64,000 nucleotides of DNA from Isoptericola sediminis (GCF_013085345.1 NZ_JABFAJ010000019.1:1-64000); one strand, 5' to 3'. Shown: positions 55,236-63,770, counted from the first letter of the stretch. A program made the numbers and translations. Notes: generated from the sequence alone by a model not told the origin.

Positions 55236-55862
55236 GTGCCCGGTGTGCTGGTCCTCCTCGCGGGTTTCGGCCTCGGGCTGTCCCTGATCCTGGCCATCGG
55301 CGCCCAGAACGCGTTCGTGCTGCGCCAGGGGGTGCGCCGCGAGCACGTCGGCGTCGTGGTGCTCGTGTGCGCCGCCTCCGACGCCGTGCTGTACGCGGCC
55401 GGGGGAGCGGGCCTCGGCGCGCTGGTCGAGCGCAACCCCGTCATCGTCGACGTCGCGCGCTGGGCGGGTGCCGCCGTCGTGCTCGGGTACGGGGCGCTCG
55501 CCGCCCGGCGGGCGCTGCGCGGCGAGGAGGGACTGCGCGTTGCCACCGACGGCGCGTCCGGTGACGAGGGGCGGCGCCTGCGCCCCGTGCTGCTGACGGC
55601 CCTCGCGCTGACCTGGCTCAACCCGCACGTCTACCTGGACACCGTGGTCCTGCAGGGATCGGTGGCGGCCACCTACGGGGACGACCGCTGGCTGTTCAGC
55701 GCCGGTGCCGTGCTCTCCAGCATCGTGTGGTTCACCGCGCTGGGCTACGGAGCCCGCCTGCTGGCTCCGGTGCTGCGCCGGCCGGGGGCGTGGCGGGTCG
55801 TCGACGGCGTCATCGCGGTGATCATGGTGGCCGTCGCGGTCTCGCTCGTCGCCGGCGCCTGA
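55236..55862 (+). CDS. LysE/ArgO family amino acid exporter
   Basis: A 208-residue membrane exporter with about six helices. GFGLGLSLILAIGAQNAFVLRQG is the LysE/ArgO signature; LTALALTWLNPHVYLDTVVL is the second conserved loop. Basic amino acids (Lys, Arg) are the known substrates of close relatives. GTG 55236 lies 19 nt after the LCP stop. Usually LysE is controlled by an adjacent LysG/ArgP, which is absent here. Confidence 0.9.
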   Translation: MPGVLVLLAGFGLGLSLILAIGAQNAFVLRQGVRREHVGVVVLVCAASDAVLYAAGGAGLGALVERNPVIVDVARWAGAAVVLGYGALAARRALRGEEGLRVATDGASGDEGRRLRPVLLTALALTWLNPHVYLDTVVLQGSVAATYGDDRWLFSAGAVLSSIVWFTALGYGARLLAPVLRRPGAWRVVDGVIAVIMVAVAVSLVAGA

Positions 55863-55939
55863 CCCCGCCTCGCCCGGTCCCGTCCCGGGCCGCCGCGTCG
55901 CTCAGGTCGCCACGTCGCCCGAGTCGCCACGTCGCCCGG

Positions 55940-56000
55940 GTCGTACCTTCCGTCACGTGGTCGTACCCGCGGGGTACGACCACGTGACGGAAGGTACGAC
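55940..56000. terminator. Bidirectional terminator with 29-bp perfect stem
   Basis: Arms 55940..55968 and 55972..56000 are perfectly complementary over 29 bp around a 3-nt loop, between convergent LysE and aminotransferase genes. The rest of the 222-bp gap shows nothing else. Confidence 0.85.
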
Positions 56001-56084
56001 CTCGGCAGGGGTCAGGGTCGGTCCCTGCCGAGTCAGGACCGTGTGCCGCGGGTCAGGGCGATGCGCGGCGAGTCAGGACTCGGG

Positions 56085-57296
56085 TCAGCGGGTCAGCGCG
56101 GCCAGCCGCTCGATGCCGTCGCGCAGCACCTCGGGCTGCTTGACGAACGTGAACCGCACCCGGGAGCGCATCGTCTGCGCCGCCGTCGACCCGGGTCGGC
56201 AGAACGCCGAGACCGGTACGCCGACCACTCCCACCAGCTCGGGCAGCCGCAGGCACAGCTCGTGGCCGTCCTCGAGACCGAGCCGCTCCATGTGCGCCGC
56301 GCCGTCGGCCACCACGAAGTAGGTGCCCTGCGGGACGACGACGTCGAAACCGGCCCGCTCCAGGCCGGCGCAGAGCAGGTCGCGGCGTTCCGCCAGGGAG
56401 GCCGCCAGGGCGCGCGGGGTCTCCTCGTCGGCCAGCGCGAGGGCGATCGCCGGTTGGAACGCCGACCCCGAGGTGTAGGTCATGAACTGCTTGAGCGTGC
56501 GCACCGCCGTGATGAGGTCCGCGGGGCCGTGCATCCAGCCGACCTTCCAGCCGGTGAGGCTGAACGTCTTGCCCGAGCTCGACACCGTCAGGGTTCGCTC
56601 GGCCATCCCCGGCAGCGTGGCGATCGGGACGTGCACGGCGTCGTCGAACACCAGGTGCTCGTAGACCTCGTCGGTGAGCACGAGGGTGTCGCGCTCGCGG
56701 GCGACGGCGGCGACCTGCTCCAGCTCGGCGCGCGTCAGCACGGTGCCGGTCGGGTTGTGCGGGGTGTTGACCAGGATCATCGCCGTGCGGTCGGTCGCCG
56801 CGGCGCGCAGGGCGTCGGCGTCCAGGCGCAGGTCGGCGGTGAGCGGCACGGGGACGTGGGTGGCGCCGGCCATGGCGATCGCGGCGGCGTGGGAGTCGTA
56901 GTACGGCTCCAGGGTGATGACCTCGTCGCCCGGCCCGGTCAGCGCGAGGATCGCGGCGGTGAGCGCCTCGGTCGCCCCGGTGGTGGCCAGGACCTCGGTG
57001 TCCGGGTCGACGTCGAGGCCGTAGCGGCGGCGCTGGTGGTCGGCGATGGCGTGGCGGAGCTCGGGCACGCCGTCGCCGGGGGCGTACTGGTTGCGACCGG
57101 CGTCGATGGCGGCCTTGGCGGCCTCCTTGACGTAGTCCGGGCCGTCGACGTCGGGGAAGCCCTGGCCGAGGTTGACCGCGCCGGTGCGGTTCGCCAGCAC
57201 CGTCATCTCGGCGAAGATCGTCTGGGCGATCGTCCCGTCGTCGGAGAGCAGGCCGGTGGCGGCGGCGACCTGGCGCCACCGAGGTGTGGACGTCAT
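56085..57296 (-). CDS. PLP-dependent aminotransferase (class I/II)
   Basis: A 403-residue fold-type I aminotransferase. VNLGQGFPDVDGP, NQYAPGDGVPELRHAIA, TPHNPTG, DEVYEHLVFDD and SSSGKTFSLTGWKVGW with the PLP-binding Lys are typical of the subgroup with kynurenine/methionine aminotransferases and actinobacterial DapC-like enzymes. The amino donor cannot be told from sequence. The start is ATG 57296, 7 nt after TAGTGT; the longer upstream frame is not family-like. Confidence 0.93.
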   Translation of the reverse strand: MTSTPRWRQVAAATGLLSDDGTIAQTIFAEMTVLANRTGAVNLGQGFPDVDGPDYVKEAAKAAIDAGRNQYAPGDGVPELRHAIADHQRRRYGLDVDPDTEVLATTGATEALTAAILALTGPGDEVITLEPYYDSHAAAIAMAGATHVPVPLTADLRLDADALRAAATDRTAMILVNTPHNPTGTVLTRAELEQVAAVARERDTLVLTDEVYEHLVFDDAVHVPIATLPGMAERTLTVSSSGKTFSLTGWKVGWMHGPADLITAVRTLKQFMTYTSGSAFQPAIALALADEETPRALAASLAERRDLLCAGLERAGFDVVVPQGTYFVVADGAAHMERLGLEDGHELCLRLPELVGVVGVPVSAFCRPGSTAAQTMRSRVRFTFVKQPEVLRDGIERLAALTR

Positions 57297-57303
57297 GCAG
57301 GCG

Positions 57304-57309
57304 ACACTA
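57304..57309 (-). promoter_or_regulatory. -10 box, leaderless start of aminotransferase gene
   Basis: TAGTGT on the minus strand, 7 nt before ATG 57296. Confidence 0.55.
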
Positions 57310-57440
57310 CCGACGGAGGTCGGTCGGCGGGCTGGACCGAGCCGGGTATCGGACCGCCGGGCATCGTGCACCGCTTCCCCGCGGTGCTGCATCGATCTCT
57401 GGCGACGTTGCTCGGGCGCCATGTCACCGGCGCACGCCCG

Positions 57441-57986
57441 TCAGGGCACCTCATACCCCTCCGCGGTTTTCGCCAGGTGGGTGCTGAGAAGCCGATCGAG
57501 CACGCGAGCTCTCCAGCGGACGGTGGGAATGATCGTGATCAGGCCGAGTGCGACAAAGACTGCGCCGCTGACCAGGAAGTCGCTCGCTCCGAGGTCTTGA
57601 GGACCCGTCGCCGGGCCTTCGAAGATCGACACGATGAAGTAGATGCATCCAAGAAGTGCGGAGGCGATTCCGACTCCGACCAACAGTCCTGAGACGAACC
57701 GCCTCCCTGGCGCCTTCTTCCACAGCTTCTGCCTCAGATGGTTGTCCCGTTCCAGAACCGTCTCCCTCTGGATCTGTCGAATCTCCTCGGCGATCCGCTC
57801 ATCCAGCACGCCGGTGGCCTGGCCCTGTTCGGCCAGCGTCGCGCGGAGCGTGGCCAGTCGTTGCAGCCGGTGGAGCTTACGAGCGGAGAACTCGCCAGAC
57901 CACGCTCGGGAGAGCAACGCGAGGATGGGGGCGGCGATCGCCGCGACCCCTGCCAGCAGCGTCGCAACCGTGGTCATCACTTCCAT
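57441..57986 (-). CDS. Small membrane protein with cytoplasmic helical segment, unknown function
   Basis: A 181-residue protein: helix 1 (about 4-24, TVATLLAGVAAIAAPILALL), a charged, probably coiled segment rich in Glu/Arg/Gln (about 32-90), helix 2 (about 97-121) and helix 3 (about 136-156), then a basic tail. No family recognised. The DNA is visibly less GC-rich than neighbouring genes, suggesting recent acquisition. A TAGCGT box 8 nt before ATG 57986 suggests it is expressed alone. Its layout recalls the protein at 61311..62171 on the other side of the tad genes. Confidence 0.75.
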   Translation of the reverse strand: MEVMTTVATLLAGVAAIAAPILALLSRAWSGEFSARKLHRLQRLATLRATLAEQGQATGVLDERIAEEIRQIQRETVLERDNHLRQKLWKKAPGRRFVSGLLVGVGIASALLGCIYFIVSIFEGPATGPQDLGASDFLVSGAVFVALGLITIIPTVRWRARVLDRLLSTHLAKTAEGYEVP

Positions 57987-57994
57987 CGGACTTC

Positions 57995-58000
57995 ACGCTA
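57995..58000 (-). promoter_or_regulatory. -10 box of the small membrane protein gene
   Basis: TAGCGT on the minus strand, 8 nt before ATG 57986. Confidence 0.45.
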
Positions 58001-58204
58001 GCCATGCTCGGTGGTCCTCGCCTCGGGGATCTCGGCTCGCGACAGTGATGCCGGACGAGCCCGGTCCTGCGGTCACACCGGTTCCGCCCCGCTCGCAGTT
58101 GTCCACAGGGTGGATGGCCCCAGGCGCAGCGGGCGGGAACTTCGCTACGCTCGGTCGCGCTTGAGTGGATTTGCCCGATTGACCCCGACGGAGAGGTTCC
58201 ACGG

Positions 58205-59467
58205 GTGGACGCCGACGTTCTGACCCACGACGAGGCGGGCAGCCTGCTGACCGGCGAGGTCCGCGAGCTCGTGCGCCGCCGTGGCATCGACCCGGTGACC
58301 GATCGCCACGGACTCGACCGCCTGGTCGGGGAGGCCGTGGCCGACTACGGGGACCGGGCCACCCTCGGGGTCGTTCCGCCGCTGGTCGACCCGGCTGCCA
58401 CCACTCGTGCGCTCATCGACACCTTCGGCGGGTTCGGTCCGTTGCAGCCCTACCTCGACGATCCGGAGATCGAGGAGATCTGGATCAACAACCCGGCCCA
58501 GGTGTTCGTCGCGCGTCGCGGAGTCAGCGAGCTGACGACGACGCTGCTCACGGGCCAGCAGGTCCGGGACCTCGTCGAGCGGATGCTCAAGTCCTCGGGG
58601 CGCCGGCTCGACCTGAGCTCGCCGTTCGTCGACGCCACCCTGCCTGGCGGCGAGCGCCTGCACGTGGTGATCCCGGACGTCACCCGCGAGCACCTGGCTG
58701 TCAACATCCGCAAGCACGTCGTGCGTGCCCACCACCTCGACCACCTCGTCCGCCTCGGCTCGTTGACCGCGCACGCTGCCGCCTTCCTCGACGCGGCCGT
58801 CCGTGCGGGGGCCAACATCCTGGTCTCCGGTGCCACGCAGGCGGGCAAGACGACGATGCTCAACGCTCTGGCGGGGTCCACGCCGGCCGGTCAACGCGTC
58901 ATCTCGTGCGAGGAGGTCTTCGAGCTGCGACTGCCCGTGCGCGACCACGTCGCGATGCAGTGCCGGCAACCGAGTCTCGAGGGGACCGGGGAGATCCCGT
59001 TGCGTCGTCTGGTCAAGGAGGCGCTGCGGATGCGGCCGGACCGCATCGTCATCGGAGAGGTGCGGGAGGCCGAGAGCCTCGACATGCTCATCGCCTTGAA
59101 CGCGGGCGTCCCCGGGACGGGAACCGTGCACGCGAACTCGGCCCGTGAGGCGATCACCAAGATGTGCACGCTTCCGCTGCTCGCCGGTGAGAACATCTCG
59201 GACCGGTTCGTCACGCCGACCGTCGCGAGCGCGCTCGACGTGGTCGTGCACCTCGGGGTGACGCCGGGAGGTGTGCGGCAGTGTCGCGAGATCGTGGTGG
59301 TGACGGGACGGGTCGAGGAAGGGCGGGTCGAGACGGCCCAGCTCTTCCGTCGCAGGCCCGCCTCGGCCGGTGGTGAGCTCGTGCGCGGGGACGGCTTCCC
59401 GGCCGAGGTCGAGAAGTTCGAGCGTGTCGGCGTCGACGTGCACGCGCTGCTGGCCGGGGAGCGCTGA
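58205..59467 (+). CDS. tadA: TadA/CpaF family secretion ATPase
   Basis: A 420-residue ATPase that powers Tad (Flp) pilus assembly. The N-terminal domain (1-190) has FGPLQPYLDDPEIEEIWIN. Walker A is GATQAGKTT (about 209-217); the Asp box lies near EEVFELRLP, Walker B in MRPDRIVIGEVR, and the His box in GTVHANSAREA. GTG 58205 is preceded by GGAGAGG in a leader; a TACGCT box near 58142 may be the promoter. It overlaps tadB by one base. Downstream pilin and TadE/F genes are missing from the window. Confidence 0.94.
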   Translation: MDADVLTHDEAGSLLTGEVRELVRRRGIDPVTDRHGLDRLVGEAVADYGDRATLGVVPPLVDPAATTRALIDTFGGFGPLQPYLDDPEIEEIWINNPAQVFVARRGVSELTTTLLTGQQVRDLVERMLKSSGRRLDLSSPFVDATLPGGERLHVVIPDVTREHLAVNIRKHVVRAHHLDHLVRLGSLTAHAAAFLDAAVRAGANILVSGATQAGKTTMLNALAGSTPAGQRVISCEEVFELRLPVRDHVAMQCRQPSLEGTGEIPLRRLVKEALRMRPDRIVIGEVREAESLDMLIALNAGVPGTGTVHANSAREAITKMCTLPLLAGENISDRFVTPTVASALDVVVHLGVTPGGVRQCREIVVVTGRVEEGRVETAQLFRRRPASAGGELVRGDGFPAEVEKFERVGVDVHALLAGER

Positions 59468-60324
59468 TGGGTGTGGTCGTCGGGCTCGTCGGCGGCGCCG
59501 GGCTGTTCTGCCTCTGGTGGTCCTGCTGGGAGCAGCCGGAGCGCGGCCGGCGGCACAGTCGCCGACACCGCACGGTGCAGGACCTGCTCGTCCAGGCCGG
59601 TGCGCCGACGGTGACCCCGGCGGCCCTCTACGTCCTCAGCATCGGGCTCGCCCTCGTCGTCCTCCTCTTCGGGCTGGTGCTGACGCGGTCCCCGGCCATC
59701 GCCGCCTGCTTCGCGGTCATGGCGGTCGTGGCGCCGGAGGCGCTGGTCCGGGCACGGGCACGCCGACGCCGCGACGACCTGCGCGAGGTGTGGCCGGACG
59801 TCGTCGACCACCTCGCCAGCGGCGTGCGGGCCGGTCTCTCCCTGCCGGAGGCGGTCGCGCAGCTCGGCGAACGTGGGCCGCAGGCCCTGCGGGAGCCGTT
59901 CGCCCAGTTCGCTGCCGACCACCGGGCGACCGGGCGCTTCGGCGAATGCCTCGATCTCCTCAAGGACCGCCTCGCCGACCCTGTGGCTGACCGCATCATC
60001 GAGGCCCTCCGCCTGACACGTGAGGTCGGCGGGACGGACCTCGGTCGGTTGCTGCGCAGCCTGTCGAGCTTCCTGCGCCAGGACCTGCAGACCCGTGGCG
60101 AGCTCGAGGCGCGTCAGTCCTGGACGGTGAACGGTGCGCGGGTGGCAGCCGCCGGACCGTGGGTCGTGCTGGCCCTGCTCGCCAGTCGTCCGGAAACGGC
60201 GCAGGCGTACAACTCGGCGGCAGGGGTCGCGGTGCTGCTGACCGGTGCGGCCTGCTCCGTCGTGGCATACCGCGCGATGCGCCGGATCGGCCGGCTGCCC
60301 GAGGAAGGTCGGGTGCTGCGATGA
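59467..60324 (+). CDS. tadB: TadB-like type II/IV secretion F-domain protein
   Basis: A 285-residue inner-membrane platform protein. Two N-terminal helices (about 2-20 and 55-95) precede the cytoplasmic T2SSF domain (about 100-230: VWPDVVDHLASGVRAGLSLPEAVAQLGERG), followed by two C-terminal helices. It forms the pilus base with TadA and TadC. ATG 59467 overlaps the tadA stop, and the gene overlaps tadC by 4 nt. Confidence 0.9.
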   Translation: MGVVVGLVGGAGLFCLWWSCWEQPERGRRHSRRHRTVQDLLVQAGAPTVTPAALYVLSIGLALVVLLFGLVLTRSPAIAACFAVMAVVAPEALVRARARRRRDDLREVWPDVVDHLASGVRAGLSLPEAVAQLGERGPQALREPFAQFAADHRATGRFGECLDLLKDRLADPVADRIIEALRLTREVGGTDLGRLLRSLSSFLRQDLQTRGELEARQSWTVNGARVAAAGPWVVLALLASRPETAQAYNSAAGVAVLLTGAACSVVAYRAMRRIGRLPEEGRVLR

Positions 60325-61199
60325 CGCCGATCGTGACCGGTGCCCTGCTGGGCCTCCTCGCGGGATGCGGCCTGCTGCTGGTGGCTTCCGGCGTCCGGGG
60401 GCGACGGATCAGGCTCGACGAGCGGCTCGCCCCGACCCTGCGGCCCCGGGACGCGACCTCGGGGCTGCTGCGCGAGCAGGCGACGCGCGGCCCTCTCGGG
60501 GTGCTCGAGCAGCTCCTCGCCCCGTGGGTCGAGGACGCCGCCGCGTGGTTCGAGCGGTTCGGCTCGACGCGAGAGGACGTCCAGCGTCGGCTGGACCGTG
60601 CCGGTCTGCGCGAGACCGTCGAGCAGTTCCGCGCACGGCAGCTCGTGTGGACGACGTTGGGTCTGGCCGGCGGTCTCCTGCTGGCTGTCCTGCTCGCCGC
60701 GACCCGAGGCTCCTCGGTCGTCGTGCTGGCCGTCCTGGTGCTGCTCGCCGGTGCGACCGGCTTCGTCGGCTGTGACCAGAGGCTCTCCGGTGCTGCACGG
60801 CGGCGGGAGGAGCGGATGCTCGCCGAGTTCCCCACCGTCGCAGAGCTTCTGGCGCTCGCAGTCACGGCCGGCGAGGGGCCGGTGCCGGCGCTCGAGCGGG
60901 TCGCGACGACTGCCCGGGGCGAGCTGTCCGGCGAGTTCTCCGCGATGCTGGCCGACGTCCGGGCGGGAGCCCCGATCACGGCCGCTCTCACGGCGATGGC
61001 CGACCGCACCGGTCTGCCGACGCTGTCACGGTTCGCCGAAGGCGTGGCCGTCGCGCTGGAGCGCGGCACACCTCTGGCAGACGTCCTCCGTGCCCAGGCA
61101 CAGGACGTCCGGGAGTCCGGGCGTCGGGCGCTGATGGAGGCCGGCGGGAAGAAGGAGGTCGCCATGATGGTGCCCGTCAGGTGGTGTTCCCTCCCATGA
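60321..61199 (+). CDS. tadC: TadC-like secretion F-domain protein with abnormal C-terminus
   Basis: A 292-residue platform partner of TadB. Helices at about 4-24 and 108-150 and a T2SSF domain (about 165-280: EFPTVAELLALAVTAGEGPVPALERV) are intact up to GGKKEVAMMVPV. In TadC proteins this is followed by a last hydrophobic helix of the type VFLxLPVTVxFALxPG. Here the frame instead ends RWCSLP and stops. Base composition changes directly after, so the 3' end was probably lost by insertion or deletion. Function may be impaired because the final membrane helix is absent. Confidence 0.85.
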   Translation: MTPIVTGALLGLLAGCGLLLVASGVRGRRIRLDERLAPTLRPRDATSGLLREQATRGPLGVLEQLLAPWVEDAAAWFERFGSTREDVQRRLDRAGLRETVEQFRARQLVWTTLGLAGGLLLAVLLAATRGSSVVVLAVLVLLAGATGFVGCDQRLSGAARRREERMLAEFPTVAELLALAVTAGEGPVPALERVATTARGELSGEFSAMLADVRAGAPITAALTAMADRTGLPTLSRFAEGVAVALERGTPLADVLRAQAQDVRESGRRALMEAGGKKEVAMMVPVRWCSLP

Positions 61200-61298
61200 A
61201 ATTCCGGATACTGCCTGCTCCGGGAGTGAGGACCGTCCGCGTGGGAATTTCGCCCGCCCAGACCCCGCCGTCCACCGGGTAGGGGTCAACAAAACGGC

Positions 61299-61304
61299 TA
61301 GCCT
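61299..61304 (+). promoter_or_regulatory. -10 box of accessory membrane protein gene
   Basis: TAGCCT ends 6 nt before GTG 61311. Confidence 0.5.
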
Positions 61305-61310
61305 GCACTT

Positions 61311-62171
61311 GTGGTGGAATTTTGGGTCGTCGTAGCAACCGTCCTACCTGTGCTAGCGCTGCCGGTCACTATCAATGCGCGAACCGAGATTGTTCGCTCG
61401 CTCTCCGCGACTGTAGGGGCGGCGCGGAGCATTGCGATCTCGAGGGCGTCGGCCCTTGTGCTCGCGTTTGGTGCGGAACTGGTTTCCCTTATCGCGATTC
61501 TGCGACTGGCGCGTGGCGAACAGGTCGCGGAATGGAGTCAACAGTTTGCCCTAGCGGCCGTTATGGTACTGGCGGTAGCAGTTCTCCTTGAGCCCGTGAT
61601 GATCTTGGCGGTCATTGCGTTCGCAGGCAACTCACGAGATGCCCGCAAGATTATCTGGCGCCTTAGACGCCACCGGGCGAAGATGCGCTTTGAGTATTGG
61701 AAGCTTAGGGCCAAGGGCAAGCGTCAGGAAGGCCTCTTGAAGGAGGCTCGTGAGCGGCTGGAACGAGTGAGATTGCGTGCGGAAGAGCATGGCCTGTTTG
61801 ATTCAACCGTTCCTTTTGGTCCACGCGACTTTGAGAACGCCATGCTCTACTATGAAGCACGGTCCGACGTCGATCGAGCCTCGGTGCGGCAAAGTGCTTT
61901 CCCCCAGCGATTAGAGGACGCTCGAGCACACACCGACAACGCGGTTCGGAGGGACATTAGGGAGACGCGACGTGTTCAACAGCAGTTGGCCAAGGAGCGA
62001 ATGGAGATACTGGCTGAACTGCTTCCGGGTGCGTCAGTGCGGCCTGAGAAGTTGACTGGTTCTAGTGCGCCACCCGGACCGAACAAGATGAGGCGTCGCC
62101 GCCTGGTCGGACAGGCCGGACGCTCGGTCGATCACCGGCGATTGCTCCGCCGGTCGCAGCGTCACGACTAG
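61311..62171 (+). CDS. Accessory membrane protein with basic cytoplasmic helical tail, unknown function
   Basis: A 286-residue protein. Hydrophobic helices are at about 4-19, 47-67 and 79-106; then a long Arg/Lys/Glu-rich helical region (about 110-165) and a basic, Pro-containing tail. No catalytic motif or family recognised. Third-position GC is clearly lower than in the rest of the window (many A/T-ending codons), a sign of transfer. GTG 61311 follows TAGCCT; GTG 61314 is an alternative. It begins just after the broken tadC end. Confidence 0.72.
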   Translation: MVEFWVVVATVLPVLALPVTINARTEIVRSLSATVGAARSIAISRASALVLAFGAELVSLIAILRLARGEQVAEWSQQFALAAVMVLAVAVLLEPVMILAVIAFAGNSRDARKIIWRLRRHRAKMRFEYWKLRAKGKRQEGLLKEARERLERVRLRAEEHGLFDSTVPFGPRDFENAMLYYEARSDVDRASVRQSAFPQRLEDARAHTDNAVRRDIRETRRVQQQLAKERMEILAELLPGASVRPEKLTGSSAPPGPNKMRRRRLVGQAGRSVDHRRLLRRSQRHD

Positions 62172-62338
62172 CAGTTCTCGCCAGACCGGGTGCCTTCGCC
62201 TCGGCGCGGCTCGTCGAGGTTCGACACGCCGGGAACGGGTGAAGATCTTCCGGGCCGCCCGCCACTTGCCGGGCTTCGGTCGCTCACGAGAATGACCGGA
62301 AAGCACCTTGAACCGGCCCGGCTGTCGGCCCCTGGTGG

Positions 62339-62344
62339 CACCAT
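62339..62344 (+). promoter_or_regulatory. Possible -10 box of DUF4145 gene
   Basis: CACCAT ends 7 nt before ATG 62352; weak hexamer, standard spacing. Confidence 0.35.
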
Positions 62345-62351
62345 TACGGGC

Positions 62352-63026
62352 ATGGCAGACACAGCGCGGAATCCCGACAGCCTCCCGACTCCCGCCGACC
62401 CGTCAGGGCCGTGCCCGCGGTGCGGACGCATTTCCAACTTCACCGTGGAAGGAGAGGGAGTGGTCCTGCGCAGGGGCAGGGGTTCTGCGGCCGACCTGCA
62501 TGAGCGCGTCGACGTCCTGACTTGCAACGGCTGCACCGACCGTACGGTCGTGGTCACCGAGCGGTACGGCCATATGGAAAGGAACCTGCAACATGTCTAC
62601 CCGCCGCCGGGTGCGGGCGTCCTGGACCCCCAGGTCCCACTCGCCGTCGCGTCGGCGTACGACGAGGGCATGCGCTGCCTGAGCATCGGGGCGAACCGCG
62701 CAGCCGCCGTGATGTTTCGCTCCGCCTTGCACCTCTTCATCAAGGACAAGGGAGACGACGAGGCCAAGAATGAGCGACACCTGAAGCCCGCGCTGAAGCA
62801 CATGAAGTCCTCTGGCAAGCTGCACGAGGGCCTGTGGGACTGGGCCGACCACCTGAACCAGCTCGGTAACGAGGGAGCGCACCCGGAGGACTACGACGAG
62901 GTCACCGCCGCCGAGGCAAGTGGCCTCGGGAGGTTCGTACGACAGTTGATCCACCTGACGTACGAGATGCCTGCGCAGCTCAAACGCGACCAGGGCATCC
63001 CACTTGACGGCGAGAACGAAGCCTGA
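62352..63026 (+). CDS. DUF4145 domain protein with N-terminal zinc ribbon
   Basis: A 224-residue soluble protein. The N-terminus has two CxxC pairs (CPRCGR at about 19-22 and CNGC at about 57-60), likely one zinc ribbon. The rest is a helical DUF4145 domain: ALAVASAYDEGMRCLS-type first helix, RAAAVMFRSALHLFIKDKG, and WADHLNQLGNEGAHPEDYDEVTAAEA, the family's conserved H-P patch. DUF4145 occurs alone or fused to restriction and other defence proteins; its role is unknown. ATG 62352 is chosen over an upstream in-frame region that lacks homology. Located in the accessory stretch. Confidence 0.85.
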   Translation: MADTARNPDSLPTPADPSGPCPRCGRISNFTVEGEGVVLRRGRGSAADLHERVDVLTCNGCTDRTVVVTERYGHMERNLQHVYPPPGAGVLDPQVPLAVASAYDEGMRCLSIGANRAAAVMFRSALHLFIKDKGDDEAKNERHLKPALKHMKSSGKLHEGLWDWADHLNQLGNEGAHPEDYDEVTAAEASGLGRFVRQLIHLTYEMPAQLKRDQGIPLDGENEA

Positions 63027-63140
63027 CCGGACCGGCCAGGCTGGCGACCTCCACCCCAGCCAGACACGGGTTGTTGATTCCAGCCCAATCTTCCCAATCG
63101 ACCAGTGGCGGCAGACCCGGCCGTCGCCCGGGCCTTGGGG

Positions 63141-63362
63141 TCATGCCCGGCGGCGTCGGTCGGTGCTTGAGCGCTCGGGTGCCGCACGCCGCCGGACGTG
63201 CTGCGCGCCACCGTGCCCCTCGACCGTGCCGATCTCCTTGGGCAGTGGGTCCCCCTCCGAGAGTCCGAGTGCAGCTCGGTAGGCGGCGTCCCGAGCGCGC
63301 TTAGCCTTCTCGGCCTTGCCCAGCCGCTCCCTCTCCGTCAACTTCCCCTTGCGCTTCGCCAC
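63141..63362 (-). CDS. Small basic protein, hypothetical
   Basis: A 73-residue, very basic frame starting GTG at 63362 with GGGAGG 8-13 nt upstream. The first 55 residues (MAKRKGKLTERERLGKAEKAKRARDAAYRAALGL in pattern) look like a helical nucleic-acid-binding protein; the last 18 are Arg-rich and may be read-through of noncoding DNA. No family recognised. It is the most protein-like frame in 63.03-63.45 kb, but not certain. Confidence 0.45.
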   Translation of the reverse strand: MAKRKGKLTERERLGKAEKAKRARDAAYRAALGLSEGDPLPKEIGTVEGHGGAQHVRRRAAPERSSTDRRRRA

Positions 63363-63511
63363 GATGCCCTCCCGGGGGTCACCTTGGACGCTACCCGGAC
63401 GCCCCGACGCCCGCTGCGCGGCAAAGTGGGACGATAACGAGGACCTTGTCCGGCGGTGACGTCGCGTGGTCCGATCGTCGTGTAGGCGTGCCCCTGAACA
63501 CGTCCGTCACG

Positions 63512-63553
63512 GACCGACCCCCGCGTTCCTCGTGCTCGAGGCGGGGGTCGGTC
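63512..63553 (+). terminator. Hairpin in accessory region
   Basis: A perfect 13-bp stem (gaccgacccccgc at 63512..63524, gcgggggtcggtc at 63541..63553) with a 16-nt loop, followed by tgtgttc. Orientation is unsure; it could also be a recombination or replication structure. Confidence 0.5.
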
Positions 63554-63651
63554 TGTGTTCACACGCGTTTAGTCCGTCTCGTGAGTCTACTTGTTGCAGG
63601 GGTGGCTGCTGTGCTTTCGTGGAACTTGTAGGGCACACCGCACCGGTACCC

Positions 63652-63770
63652 GCCAGCCGCCAGGGCAGGCAGAGTCCCGAGTCAACGGAAGCGCCGCGAA
63701 TGCCGCGGACGGCCAGCCGCCAGGGCAGGCTCCCGATCCCGAAGCGAGGCGACGCCTCGTGGGCTAACGA
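63652..63770 (+). repeat. Imperfect 60-bp tandem repeat upstream of small ORF
   Basis: The 19-mer gccagccgccagggcaggc occurs at 63652..63670 and 63712..63730, exactly 60 bp apart. After each copy come similar elements in the same order (a CCCGA, then GAAGCG, then a GCGA/CGA stem-loop region and a final GAC). Small stem-loops ccgcg-aatgc-cgcgg and cgaggc-gac-gcctcg fall in equivalent places. It ends about 24 nt before the ATG at 63794. Unidentified; a structured leader RNA, protein-binding iterons or att-like repeats are possible. Confidence 0.6.

Noticed and set aside
58099-58107. TTGTCCACA, a DnaA-box-like sequence
   Set aside because: Only one copy, with no cluster, AT-rich stretch or dnaA/dnaN/parB genes nearby, so it is not evidence for an origin.
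63071-63437. Plus-strand frames at 63071..63304 and 63198..63437
   Set aside because: They overlap the more protein-like minus-strand frame at 63141..63362, lack ribosome sites and have low-complexity Arg/Pro composition.
63652-63730. Two 19-bp repeats separated by 41 bp considered as a minimal CRISPR array
   Set aside because: The intervening DNA resembles the DNA after the second repeat, so it is a tandem duplication and not a unique spacer; no cas genes are visible.
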